64,000 bases of DNA from Benincasa hispida (GCF_009727055.1 NC_052354.1:46313288-46377287); one strand, 5' to 3'; shown: positions 46,262 to 58,865, counted from the first letter of the stretch. Numbers and translations are program-made. The notes: generated by a model from the letters alone, not told the origin.

Positions 46262-48730
46262 TGCTGAAACATTTTATTAACTATGCATCTAAATCCATTT
46301 TTAGTAAAACTAATAAAGTACCCAATAAATCTTTATTTATTTGCAATAATACTTAAGTGATTTAGAACAATTGCTACCGAGGGGCAGTCAAGAATTCCTT
46401 CACAGAAGCAAGACAATTCTTGACCAAATATTTTTTTCCAAAATAACTCATATTCCAATAGTTCTTTTGGTTATCGTTTTCGGTCAAGATCTTTACTAAC
46501 AATTAGTAATTCTTGTAAATGTGACCCGCCATTTTCAGATCTTATAGGACGTATGAATATGCCTCCGAGATAGAAGACAATATCTAAGACAGAACTATAA
46601 GACCCTATTCATTTTACTGAAGCCTGGGTTTTTCCAAATCCTATGTTACAACCCTCCGAGGGGATCGCCGCGGTTAATGACTAGCTGTGCCGCCTAAAAA
46701 CAATAGCAAACGCAACATAGGAATTTCACGATTCAAACTAATGGAGGTGGCCATAGGAAAATGTTGACACATTTCCTTCACCCACTTACTATGAACAACC
46801 TCCCTCATTCACCTTGTTATTGACCCATGTAAACACTTTCTGAATGGAGCAGTTGAGGTAAAATCGACACGAAGCCGAGCATGGATCTCACGGTGTGAAC
46901 TCTTGAGGACATGAGAGCTAATAACTATATATCAAATATATTGTTAATCTACCACTGAAGCATTCTAAATGTTTGGGTATTTTACTTAGGCATGACGGCT
47001 AATTTCATACAACCTAAGTCTAAGTGGTTTATCCAAGTATAACTCTCATAATTGGATTTAACCTACAATGTCTAGGTGATAAATCATTTTATTACCTCAC
47101 ATCACTCACGCAAGCTCATAAAATCAGTTAACAATTCTCAATAGTTTGGTCATAATCCCCAGGTACGAGGTGTTCTGTAAACCATCAACTTAAGTACCCC
47201 CAGCCTTAGACAGGTTTATGAACCGATATGAGTTTGTAACCGTATTTTATAAGGTAACAATCTATTTTAACGTTAAAACTAGTTGTTAACCTAAGTGAGC
47301 ATGCAGTTGTTCTTTGTTAAAGATTTTAAATGTCTAACCAATTTTATAACAACTTACAAAATTTTAGACATGCTTAACATCCACAACATTCAACAAAGGC
47401 ATCTAATATACCATTATATTAAACATAACCCTAACATGCATACTATATATTATAACTACTATAACATACTTTCAATGCATGTAACATGCTTTCTACGGTG
47501 GTGTTTTAAATCTACATGGCATACTGTATGCATATATATGAATTATTTAATTATCACATACATCTCATGCATAAACAATTAAATACTAACTGATATGGTT
47601 TTCATTTTGGCATAAACAAGCTAACAGATGCCTAACTATTACAAACAACTTCAAAACCGTCTTTGAACCACTCGAACCACTCCAAACCGAGCCCAAGCAT
47701 CTTGAACCAGACTGGATGAGTCTGAACCGGACCAGCCAAAAACCCTTTGAGGCTGAACCGGATTGGACCTTGAGAAAACCGATCGAACCGGTTGCTCTCG
47801 GTCCAACCTTAAAGTCTTGCTAAGGCCGATCGTATAGCACTGAAGGCAATCGTCTAACACCATTGCCTTGTGTTGAGAAGAGGTACATGATCGCTTAGTG
47901 TCTGCCGCAGCTAAACGATCGCTTAGCTCTATTGTATAAAACTACACCATCGCTTAACACCATCGCCTAGCGCTTCATGTCATCATTTAGTGTCCGCCGC
48001 AACTAAACAATCGCTTAGCTCTATCGTATAGAACATCATCGCGTCGTTCAGCATCGTAGCTAAACGATCGTTTAGCACCATTGCATAGAAACTTCAACGC
48101 ATCGCTTAGCACCACATCTACACGATCGCTCAGCATTGCATCTAAACGATCACTCAGCACTATCGTATAACACTTCATCGCATCGCTTAGTGCGTGCCAC
48201 AGCTACACGATCGTGTAATGCCATCGTATAGCAAATCCAACGTATCGTTTAGTTCCCATGCAAAAGCTAAACGATCGCGTAGTAATATCATATAGCATTT
48301 AAATGCATCGTTTAGCTCCCGCAGGTACACGATCGTTTAGCATTCAACATCACAACGACCAACGCCCATTGTTATATGATCGTCTAGCTTTTCTTCACAT
48401 CGTGTAGCACCTGGAGCTAGACGATCGCTTAGCAACTGAACCTCAACAACGATTTTGAGTAGAAGTTGAAAAACTGGAACAACAGCTCTACCTCTTTCAC
48501 TTGTTTCTTCAATGACATCTTAATTTCAACTCTAATAACTCCAAATAAATTATAGGCTCTTGCTAACACATATAAGCTCATGAAACAAGAGCCAATTACA
48601 AATTTAATTGAGAAATTAAAGAGAATTAAAATGCCAAAACTCAGAAAACCATATCAGTGCATCAGTTTCATATATCTCATGAAAAAAACCCACCACACCA
48701 AAATTAAACCAAATTGAATACTTATATGAT
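46262..48730 (-). other. Element B untranslated leader
   Basis: About 2.5 kb of non-coding sequence collinear with the element A leader: the 'accctccgaggggat' block at about 46,647 (31,398 in A), 'acacatttccttcacccac' at about 46,768 (31,516 in A), the ATGCATG-rich zone near 47,430-47,500 and the palindrome array at 47,825-48,435. Confidence 0.72.
47825..48435. repeat. Degenerate palindromic ACGATCGTTTAGC array, copy 3
   Basis: Many CGATCG-centred units. The full 18-bp palindrome GCTAAACGATCGTTTAGC is present at 48,059-48,076. Variants include CTAAACGATCGCTTAGC and TACACGATCGTTTAGC. The position relative to the primer site is the same as in element A. Confidence 0.85.
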
Positions 48731-48742
48731 GCTCTGATACCA
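48731..48742 (-). other. Element B primer binding site
   Basis: The minus strand reads TGGTATCAGAGC two bases inside the 5' LTR end CTAACA. It is the canonical initiator tRNA-Met primer site of plant Copia elements. Confidence 0.88.
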
Positions 48743-48744
48743 AT

Positions 48745-50522
48745 TGTTAGAGTAAGAAAATATGCAACGGAAGTATCAAGGATCCATAAGCATTCAAATT
48801 CACTAATTTTGGCAAAAACTAAAGCATGCTCATCTAAATAAGAGGGTTTTAGATCATACCTTTGTAGAACTTTTCAAAAACTTAATCAAGCAGCAGTAGT
48901 CTTCACCGAAGATCACCATGAACCACCTCAAGATCTTTCCCACTATCCTCTTGGAGCTTTAGACTGAGTTGTGGGACTCAAGAACAGCTTGAAGCAATGA
49001 GGAACAGAGAAAAGCTCACAACAACACACTTTCGAAGAACCCTTCTTCCAACTGAAATTTTCTCTCAAAATTTCTGTGTAATGCATGCCTTCAATTCACT
49101 CCAATCTTCTTTATTTATTGCAGATGAATATGGAAAGAAGAGATATGCATGGCTTGTAGCTCATGCTTGGAGTTTTAATGAAGAAGAAGAAATGGGCTTT
49201 GTGTGAGCATGAAGAAGATGATATTGGAAAATCAAGTTTTTCCATTTATGAATGCAAATCGATTTTTCTAATTTTTCTTTAAAATCAAAATCTTGATTTC
49301 AAAATTCAATTTTGATTTTAATAACTAAAAAATCATATTTCAAAAAGTAATTTCATAAATTGAAATATTAATTAATTTAATATCAAATATTAAATTAATT
49401 TTTTCACAATAATCATCTTCATATATTTAAATCATATTTAAATATATATTTTCCTATTCCGTTTAATTTGAACGTTTTAAATTAATTTCTCAAGTTACTT
49501 TAAAGCTTAACCATTTACGAGCTAGTAGGGGGACCTCGCAGACCTATAGATCATGGGCTCCAACAATTCGAGATTAATCAGCTAAACTCATTAGTCCGAT
49601 CTAACCCCCATTCGTTAACTAATGGGACACTCCACTATAGCCCATAGTTGAACTCCCCTCACTGTAGATATATTATGTCCACTTTATAACCATAATTAGT
49701 AAGTTGATCCTTCACAGGTTGTTCGTAATCACAGCTAGGTCAAAATTACCGTTTTACCCATGTGAATACATTTTGACCCTCTAATGAACAATTCTAATTC
49801 ATAATCCCTATGAATCAAATCCTTTCTCTATCATGAGAAGGGGGGACCCCGATTGTTCAAGATCTGGAATCAGTACTTAAGAGAACAACCTATCTGCTAA
49901 CCCTAAATCAGTTAGGAGTGAATTCCATCTTGCAAGGTTATGTCCTCAGCTATTCATCCGGTCTTATCCTCAAAATGGGAAGCTTATTGAGCAGTGCTGT
50001 TGGACTATTCTCACTGTTTGCAGATCAAAGGATAATCCTGAACAAACAGGAGTTCATGGCTAGCTCAGGATTAAGATCGAGTTAACCTAGGTTATTTGAT
50101 AAATGAAATAATCAGTTTTAACAGTAAAAGGTTGTTATAAAGAAAAGTGACTATTTTCGTGGTCTAGTCTATATGCAAACTCATTGCATAGGATGCCTCC
50201 ACTCACATGTCTCAACATGAACGATTTGTGGATCACATCGTTTGTAGCACTTTACAACTTCTTGTAACAACTGCAGAGTGGGCCGCATCCAATAGTGTTA
50301 CCAGGATGAGATACCCAATTTCATCCATATACTCATTAGACCATTTAGGTTATATACTGTCAATTTGATTCTGTTTATGTCACTACATAAAGTTACAATA
50401 TTCAGACTATAGCCAAGGATATGTTTATTGAATTTTCATAATAAGATGCAAAATCAACAAGTCATTATTATTGATAAATAGAATGTTTAACACGAACTGC
50501 GAGTTCTAGGAGATTCCTAACA
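48745..50522 (-). repeat. Element B 5' LTR (complete, 1,778 bp)
   Basis: The plus-strand ends are TGTTAGAGTAAG and GATTCCTAACA, so both ends carry the inverted repeat TGTTAG/CTAACA. The LTR is flanked on the right by the target repeat TTTAC (50,523-50,527). It is related to the A and C LTRs in the middle ('gagctagtagggggacctcg', 'tgtagatatattatgtccac'). Confidence 0.85.
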
Positions 50523-50806
50523 TTTACAAGACTTATAACATCTACAAAATGGGTCGTATCCTTAGTGTCACTAGGATAAGGTACCCAACCCTTATCCATC
50601 AACTACATACCGTTTACGTTATCATTTAAACATGATTCACTCGTATGTCTCTACATACATGTTTAAATTACATAAAATAACCTAGGATCTTAATTTATTA
50701 GAATGAGTGTATGCTCATAAAATAACAATTATTTTAATAATAATTTTTTCATATAAAGTTTACAAAACTATGAGAATAGAAAGACTTAGAACACCAATCC
50801 CAACAT
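50523..50806 (-). repeat. LTR C, right fragment
   Basis: It continues the LTR C sequence after element B ('aagacttataacatc', 'gggtcgtatcc', 'aggtacccaaccc') and ends 'accaatcccaaca', which is TGTTGGG on the minus strand, the expected LTR start. No internal region is attached, so C is a solo or truncated LTR. Confidence 0.7.
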
Positions 50807-51315
50807 ATATACATTAGCATTCGGCCCATAAATTTGAACCATTTTACCATCTTGGACTAGATGGAGGATATGTTGGTAATTTTGTATGTAAGCTGGGGTT
50901 GGTTGCGATTCGTGGTTAGGCGTGTGCGTGTCTTACTTCTCTCTCTATCCTCTTTTCAGTTTTCATCATCGAAGAAAAAAGAAACCGCCATGAGAAACCC
51001 GCGCGTATAAACTCACGTCCCGCAGGAGCTGATGTTTGAAGAGTTCCGACCGAGGAGCGAGGACTGCACATTATCATCTCATAACCTCGCCGTCGGTAAC
51101 AGTTTCCGTATTTTCTCTGTAATTAAGCTTCATTTCCATGTGCTTTGCTTCACCAAGACCTAAATCGCTCTCCCTATTCTTTTCTTCAACTTCAATTCCT
51201 TTCGCATTGCTTATCAATCCTACTTTCTTTTCCATTTTCCTAGTGCTTTCATCAGTTTCTTTGTGATCCTCTACTTTGATTCATTCCCGAGCTCTCTTGC
51301 GGTCGTATCTGCATC
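50807..51315 (+). promoter_or_regulatory. Promoter and 5' UTR region of RPA1
   Basis: About 500 bases between the end of LTR C and the RPA1 start codon. A CT-rich stretch with 'tctctctatcc' lies near 50,940. The last 300 bases probably form the 5' UTR. No clear TATA box is seen. The retroelement nest ends about 0.5 kb from the start codon. Confidence 0.4.
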
Positions 51316-54300
51316 ATGCCGGTGCATCTCACGCCGAATGCAATCTCTGCCATTGTCGCTGGTGACATTAATTCCAAGCCCCTGGTGCAGGTCCTAGATA
51401 TCAAGCTCATCGGTAACGCGCAGGAGAGGTACAGCATCTTGATCTCCGATGCCGTTTCTGCTGAGCAGGCTATGCTCGCAACTCAGCTTAATGATGTTAT
51501 TAAGACTGGACGAGTCAAGAAAGGATCCGTTATCCAGTTGATCGATTATGTCTGCAGTCCCATCAAGAACCGAAAGTTCGTTCTCTCCCTCGTACTTCAT
51601 TAACTACTTTTCGTCATCCATTATTACAATATTATGTTGAAGGAATCTAGTTGTATGTGGCGTTATTGTTCATTGTAATTTGCTTACTGGCCTTCTCGGA
51701 CAGGGTGATGTAAGTTTAGTAACATTAGGTGTGCGTTTGAAGCTTTGAGATGAACCATTTAGAAATTCATAGCTGAAACGGAGAAATGGTTATTTTGATT
51801 TGCATTGAAATCTCTTATGGAAAACAGTTTGTATGCTTGTTTGAAATGATAGGTGTATGTACGAATTACTGTCTAATGTTGATACTAGTGTATTAAATTT
51901 TAATCATCGATTAATTGTCAGTTTAAATTATTAAGTGGTTTCCTGCCGATAGATTTCTGTTCTCTCCTTCTCTTTTTGTTCAAATCTGTGCATATGAACA
52001 CATCATGGGAGAAAATGTTATATTATCAATGTATATGCTTGTTTGAAATGTTAAATGGATGCATGAATTACTGTCTTTGGCTTTATTATATTTCGATCGT
52101 TGATTGACTGTACGATTGAAATGTTAGGTTTGAATAAAAGTGGTTTAATGTTGATAGATTGCTGTTCTCTCCTTTTTTTCTTGTAAAATTCCGTGTTATG
52201 AACACATCATGGTAATGAGGTTATAGTCAATTTACATACTTGTTTGAGCTGTTAGGTTCATGCATGAGTTACTGTCTAAGTTTGATAGAGTTAATTAAAT
52301 TGTAATCATTGATCAATTGTCTATTTGAACTGTTAGGTCTGTACACAAGTGGTTTAGCGTTGAAAGATTGTTGTTCTCTCCATTTGTTCATGTTAAAATA
52401 TTTGTATATGAATACGTCATGGTATAAAAGATTCTATAATCAGTTTATAAACTTTACATACCTGTTTGAAAGTTAGGTGGATGTATGGAATACTATCTAA
52501 AATTGATACAGTTTATTAAATTTTAATTATTGATTAATTGTCCATTGAATTGTTAGATTTGTACAAGGTGCCGACAGATTGCTTCTTGCTCCTTTTGTTA
52601 TTGGAAAAATTTGTGTTTATGAACACATCATAGGAAAAGAAGGTCCTATTGTCAGTTTATATGCCTGTTTGAGATAATGGAATGTTAGGTGCATGCATGA
52701 TTTAATGTTAAGATTGATACAGTTTATTAAATATTAACCTTAAATCTTTCATTGATTGATTGTCCATTTGAATTGTTAGGTCTTACACAACTGGTTTTAG
52801 GTCTGTACACAAGTGGTTAAGTACCAATAGATTGTCATTGAAAATCTGTTTATATGAACACACATCATGGGGACAAAACGGTCCAGTTGTTATTTCATAT
52901 GCTTGTCTGAAATGTTTGGTCCATGGATGAACTACTGCCTATGGTAGATAGGGTCTATTAAACTTTAATCATTGATTGAATGTCCATTTGAGTTGTTATA
53001 ATTTTACACAAGTGTTTTAGTGCCATACATCGCTATTCTCTCTTTTTGTTTTGTTAAAATTTGTGTATAGGAACACATCATGGGGAAAAGGTCTTATTGT
53101 CAGTTTATATGATTCTTTTGAAATGCTAGGTGCATCCATCAATTATTGTATTGTCTTAAGGTTATTGAATTCCAATCACTGACTAATTGTCCATTTGAAT
53201 TATTTGGTTTGGGTTTAGTGCTAATCTCTCATATTCATTTTAAAATCTGTGTATATGCTGTACATAATGATGTATGAGAAAAGGTCCTATTGTTAACTTT
53301 TAGCTGTATGAATAGTGTTGCTTTGTGGATATGTCCTCATGATCATGTTAGTTATGGTATCTTACTTCTCTTTCTGTGCTGACAGCTTTGTAAACTAAAT
53401 GACTTATAGATTCTTCACAGTAGGATTGATATTATAACTGAGCAGGAAAGATTTTACACTTTGAGTTAAATCTACTTCTGACTTGCATTGCTATAACTAG
53501 AGCCAATTGTGATTTCTCTACTATCTATTTACCTATGCAGGATTATTGTTGTGCTCTGCCTTGAAACTATTATATTGGATTGTGAGATAATCGGGAATCC
53601 AAAATCATATGCTCAATCAGAGAATTTTGCACTAAAGGCAACGCCATCTAGAAATTTAGAGCAACCTGTCAAGGTTGGTAATGGTCATCCGAGTGCCAGA
53701 AATCCAGTTCATAATGTGCAGAGCTTCCAAGCTACAGTTCAACCTCCATATCAGCCACCTCCAAATTATAAAAATCACGGTGCCATCATTAAGAATGAGG
53801 CACCAGCTCGTATAATTCCCATAGCTGCACTGAATCCTTATCAGGGACGATGGGCTATAAAGGCAAGAGTTACTGCAAAGGGTGATCTCCGTCGCTATAA
53901 TAATGCCAAAGGAGATGGAAAAGTTTTCTCTTTTGACCTCCTTGATTCTGATGGAGGAGAGATACGTGTGACCTGCTTCAATGCTGTTGTGGATAGTTTC
54001 TATGAGGTTATAGAAGTTGGTAAAGTCTACTTGATTTCTAAAGGTAGCCTAAAACCTGCGCGGAAGGATTTTAATCACCTAAAAAATGAATGGGAGGTTT
54101 TCTTGGAGGCATCTTCCACCGTGGAACTGTGCCCAGATGAAGATGATACCATACCAAGACAGCAGTTTTCTTTTAGACGTATCAGTGAAATTGAGAATGC
54201 TGAAACCAACTCTATTCTGGATGTTATTGGTATTGTAACATCTGTCAATCCATCGATTCCTGTTTTGAGAAAAAATGGTATGGAAACTCAAAGAAGAGTT

Positions 54301-55164
54301 GTGAACTTGAAGGATGCGTCTGGCAGGAGCATTGAGCTGACACTGTGGGGGGAGTTTTGCAACAAAGAAGGTAAAAAATTGCAAGAAATAATTGACTCGG
54401 GGCTCTCTCCAGTTTTAGCTGTGAAATCTGGGAAGGTAAGTGATTTCACTGGGAAATCCATCGGGACAATTTCTTCTACTCAGCTTTTCATAAATCCAGA
54501 TCTTTCTGAGGCTCACATCTTGAGGGACTGGTACGATGGTGGGGGGAAGAATTCTACGTCTCTGTCCATTTCTAAAGAAATTATGCCAGGATCTGCCAAG
54601 AATGAGATTCGGAAGACTGTGTCTCAGATTAAAGATGAAGGACTTGGCAGAGCTGATAAGCCAGATTGGATAACGGTGAAAGCAACAATATCGTTTATCA
54701 AAACAGATTCTTTCTGCTACACAGCATGTCCATTAATGATTGGAGATCGACAATGCAACAAGAAGGTGACTAGATCAGGAAACTCAAAGTGGCAGTGTGA
54801 AAGGTGCAATCAAGAATTTGAGGATTGCGATTACAGGTATCTTCTTCAAGCCCAAATTCAAGACCATACTGGATTGACATGGGTGACAGCCTTCCAGGAA
54901 ACTGGTGAAGAGATTCTGGGCGTTTCAGCCAAGGAGCTGTACATGTTGAAGTATGAAGAGCAGGATGAAGTCAAGTTTGGTGAAATAATCAGAAGTAAAA
55001 TTTTCGATCAATTTCTGTTTAGGCTCAAAATTAAGGAGGAGATGTATGGGGATGAACAGAGGGTGAAAAATACTGTAGTCAAGGCAGATAGGGTAAACTA
55101 TACTTCAGAAAGTAAATATATGTTGGATTTGCTTTCAAATCAAAATTTTCGAGGTAACAAATGA
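51316..55164 (+). CDS. RPA1A: Replication protein A 70-kDa DNA-binding subunit
   Basis: Two coding exons, 51,316-51,575 and 53,541-55,164, join within a Lys codon to give 627 residues. The intron starts GTTCGT and ends TATGCAG. Domains in order: an N-terminal RPA1N OB fold (about 1-105, beginning MPVHLTPNAISAI), a Pro/Gln-rich linker, DNA-binding domain A from about residue 185 (NPYQGRWAIKARVTAKGD), domain B (about 310-420), and domain C with a zinc ribbon of the type C-X8-C...C-X2-C (CPLMIGDRQC, then CERC, about 483-520). The protein is the large subunit of the RPA trimer that coats single-stranded DNA in replication, repair and recombination. The length and the single intron make it look complete. 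It resembles Arabidopsis RPA1A more than the longer RPA1 paralogues with C-terminal zinc knuckles, which are absent here. Confidence 0.93.
51832..53310 (+). repeat. Diverged ~200-bp tandem repeat array in RPA1 intron 1
   Basis: A unit beginning 'tatgcttgtttgaaatgttagg' recurs at about 51,832, 52,033, 52,237, 52,459, 52,659, 52,898 and 53,108, giving spacings of about 200-240 bases. Each unit then carries 'ggtgcatgcatgaattactgtct', 'attaaattttaatcattgattaattgtcc', 'caagtggtttagtgc' and 'tgtgtatatgaacacatcatgg' in the same order. Seven units plus a partial one fill almost the whole intron. Confidence 0.85.
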
Positions 55165-55669
55165 TTTCTTGTTGACTAGGCGATCTCATTCTGTCCAGAA
55201 TTATTTCTCTTGGAGAACAAACAGAATTTTTTTTTGTCCAGAAATTCCTAGAATAAAATGTATTTAGGTTAAGCTTGTATATCAACATACATTGAGTGCT
55301 CAAGATTGGGAATATTGATCATTTGATGTAAAATAGGGCACAAAAAATTTATAGGTTAAAGTTCGTCAAATGATGGTAAGACTATAACCAGGGAACTGAC
55401 ATATTGTTGAGTGATGGGATACCTTTCAGTATGCTTTTCTAGGTTGAATGCCGTGGAGGACTTTGGGCACATGAAGAAGGCAAAGCAAAAGTGATCAAAA
55501 CCAAATGAGTTTTGAGACAAATAGAAACTTTATATTGAATATATCATAGTTTCTGGTGAATTTACAGCAGGAGCCGCATATTGATTATTACACACAAAAC
55601 ACAGAAACAACCACTACAAGACAACGGAAGAAAATGATAACATAATTGGTGGAATGTGATCCCCGCAGC
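55165..55669. other. Convergent 3' UTRs of RPA1 and psbX
   Basis: About 500 bases with no gene. On the plus strand AATAAA occurs near 55,252, a plausible RPA1 polyadenylation signal. The psbX transcript ends from the other side. Confidence 0.5.
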
Positions 55670-56260
<591 letters not shown>

Positions 56261-56932
56261 AAGTTTTGCACTTGAAACTGACGATAACATTATCTTGTTC
56301 CCCCAATGACCTTCCAGGAATTGGTTCGGGGGATGTTGCACCAATATCCTACTTATATTCTTATATTTTCTCAAATCATTGTGGTATTATTTTCCCAACA
56401 TTAATTAGATTCAAAGGACGAATGGCATAAAATTTGCTAAGGTTAGTTAAGTAGGTTTCTGCACGACAATTCTGTTTAACTTCTGATACATACCCCATTT
56501 GACAATGGAATTTGAAGATTATCCAAAATCTACAGGCTTGTATGAATCCAAACATCTTGAAGAATTTCACTTAGAGGAAAACTTCCATGCAGAGGGTCTG
56601 CACAAGCATGTCACATTTCAAGCTTTAGGGCAGTGACTTGACTGGCTTGTTTCATGCAAAGTTATGATTTTTTTTTTCCCGTTTCATATTAAAGCTTGAA
56701 ACGTGGAGGGTATGCAGGTATAAGTGCAGACCCTCCTGTGGGGAAGTTTTGCTCATTATCTAATTTGCAAGAAAAACAACTAAAGGCTTTGAAGAGTACA
56801 TTGAATCATCCTAGGTAAGAAAGTAGATGGAAAATTGGGCAAAATGACCTATTAGAACTTCTATTTTGGTTTTTTAACCTATTTTTTGAAAACAAGTTTT
56901 TTTACCCCCTTATGATGAAAATGATATAAGAA

Positions 56933-57210
56933 TGGTTGTATAATTACTCTTATGTCCCTTATCACAAACCTATCAAATTAATTCACATTCTCCATCTAAA
57001 ATTAATTTATCCAAAAATTATTCACACAAAAAATTCTCCACTAAATTTGTTGGTTGTATAATTACTCTTATGCTCCTTATTAAATTCTCACTTTCAATTT
57101 CAACCACCAACCTACCAAATTAATTCACATTCTCCACCCAAAATTAATTTATCTAAAAACCATTAACAAACAATTTTTCTCACCAAAAACTCTCCACCAA
57201 ATTTGATTTC
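56933..57210 (+). repeat. Two-unit direct repeat, about 120-150 bp
   Basis: 'tggttgtataattactctta' starts at 56,933 and again at 57,051. In both units it is followed by 'ctatcaaattaattcacatt' (or 'ctaccaaattaattcacatt'), 'aaaattaatttatc' and 'aattctccac/aactctccac'. The second unit is longer by small insertions. Confidence 0.75.
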
Positions 57211-57504
57211 TTTACAACCCCACAAAAAGTTCTCTTCATCAAATTGTTTCTAGAACAAAATTCGTCAAGTCCAAAACTTGTATTTCACGAAGCTGTAATT
57301 TTGCACAGTCCGTCATAATTTTCTATGTATTCTCAATAGTCACTAATTACTGGAAAAATTGACAATGCCCTGCATTTTATATTATTTATAAATTTTTGGA
57401 GTTTGATTTATGCTTGCTTTGTTAATTTTTTTTTTAATAATGCCCTGCATTTTATATTTATTTATAAATTTATTAAAAAAAACATTAAAAAATATGAATT
57501 TTTT

Positions 57505-57720
57505 TAATACCCCCGGGTATTCAACGAGTAGGAAGCAAATGAGTTCAAATTACCCGGTCGGGCTTCACCGAGAGCAAAATAAATGTTGGAATAAGTTTGA
57601 TTCCCGATCGTGCTTCACCAGGTATGACATAAAATGATTGACCCCTCACCGAGTTACCCGACTGGGCTTCATCGGGTCTTCCTCGGGTCTGGGCCCGATA
57701 GAGTCGATCCTAACCCAGCT
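57505..57720. repeat. ACCCGG-rich patch, left of the MULE relic
   Basis: A GC-rich patch in AT-rich DNA with repeated 'tacccggtcgggcttcaccg', 'ttacccgactgggcttcatc' and 'cgggtctgggcccgat' variants. A second patch with related words lies at 58,635-58,865. Confidence 0.5.
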
Positions 57721-57842
57721 GGGCACACACAAAAAAACATGGGTCCACCACCGGGCCAAAAAATAAAATCATGTTTGTTTTTTTTAGTCTTTTTTTATTT
57801 AACGTATTATTTTAATACATTTTTTATATAAAATGTAGGAAA

Positions 57843-58625
57843 ATGTCTCGTGTTTGGATTTGTTTCGATGGCGTTTGGAATGAAAGAGAAAAGGATTACG
57901 ATGGAGGAGAGTTGCGGGGGTTTGATATTGAGTTGGGCATGACCTATAATGAATTCCTAACTGAAATTTATAGGATAAGTGGTATAATATCAGATGAGTA
58001 TAATCTTGTTATAAGATGTATACTTCAATTGAGATCCAAAATCCCTGCATTTGTAATTCAGAATGATGAAGATCTATACACATTCCTTACATGGAAGAGG
58101 TCTCAGTAATACCTCTTTACGTATCTACGCTTCCAAAGTGTTCAACAAACCAAGGATTTCATCCAAAAAATTTATATGTCTGACAAACTGAATAAATCCC
58201 TTCAACATTTACGCCAGTACATTGGAAGATGGAGTCGGATAGTCAATTTTTTCCATATATTTTAATCCATCATTTACTTCGTCGCCTAGTAATTTGGTGA
58301 CTCATAGCTTAGGGGATGATGTAGACCAAAGTCAATATTTCAATGATTGGTCTTGGAGGGAGAAGAATGATGGTGATCAAGGTCAATATTTCAGTAATTG
58401 GTCTTGGAGGGAGAATGATGATGGAGAGGAACCCAAGATTACAGCTCATGCAGAAGAACGAACAATCGAAGACTACGGAGGCTCGTCACATGCAACGGGT
58501 CGTGACTTGTTACATCCTTCTAGTAGCACAATCACCATGTCAGGTCAGTCTTATTCTTATGAAGATGTGCAAGTTGGTGACATATTTATATCTAAGAAGG
58601 ATTTAAAGATGCGGTTATCCAGAAG
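57843..58625 (+). pseudogene. MuDR/MULE transposase N-terminal relic
   Basis: The first frame (57,843-58,109) begins MSRVWICFDGVWNEREKDYD and continues FDIELGMTYNEFLTEIYRIS, resembling the N-terminal region common in plant MuDR-type transposases. After stops, a second frame (58,294-58,625) contains duplicated SNWSWREN units and then VGDIFISKKDLKMRLSR, the usual beginning of the MuDR transposase domain. It breaks off there, where a GC-rich patch begins, so the catalytic DDE and SWIM zinc finger are missing. It is a truncated, inactive copy. Terminal inverted repeats were not found. Confidence 0.7.
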
Positions 58626-58634
58626 CAAATGGAA

Positions 58635-58865
58635 CACCTGGCCCGGTCCTCTCCCCATACCTGACCCCATGAACCTACCCGATCCCCTCCCCCTACCCGG
58701 CTGGGCCGGGACCGGGCCAAATTCCAGTTGCAAAGTGAACTGCTCAGCCTGCCCCCTTTCACTTACCCGGTCCCCTCCCCCTACCCGGTCCAATACCCGC
58801 CGGACCGGGACCGGGCCAAAATCTCTTCCCCATTCTTCTCGGCCTGGTCACATACCTGGTTAAAT
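58635..58865. repeat. ACCCGG/GGGCC-rich patch truncating the MULE relic
   Basis: Two related sub-units are seen: 'cccctccccctacccggctg' with 'ggccgggaccgggccaaatt' (about 58,683-58,723), and 'cccctccccctacccggtcc' with 'ggaccgggaccgggccaaaa' (about 58,772-58,822). They form a direct repeat with a spacing of about 90 bases. The open frame across it is probably accidental. Confidence 0.6.

Larger units (their letters stand above)
38714..50522 (-). mobile_element. Copia element B with gag and pol, inserted in LTR C (TSD TTTAC)
   Basis: The element is in minus orientation. The 5' LTR is 48,745-50,522, the primer site 48,731-48,742, the leader 46,262-48,730, gag 45,449-46,261, and pol runs to about 40,210. 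A truncated 3' LTR lies at 38,714-40,101. TTTAC flanks both ends (38,709-38,713 and 50,523-50,527). Pol is broken by many frameshifts, and integrase is split by a further insertion (about 42,417-44,440). The element is dead. Confidence 0.82.
56261..57842. other. Intergenic region with a direct repeat, no gene seen
   Basis: No coding signal. The region holds a degenerate direct repeat (56,933-57,210) and a patch of ACCCGG/GGGCTTCA words (57,505-57,720). The rest is AT-rich. Confidence 0.45.

Noticed and set aside
58294..58863. Single 189-codon protein running through the GC-rich patch
   Set aside because: Only the part to about 58,625 resembles a MuDR transposase; the Pro/Gly-rich remainder comes from the ACCCGG repeat and is accidental read-through.
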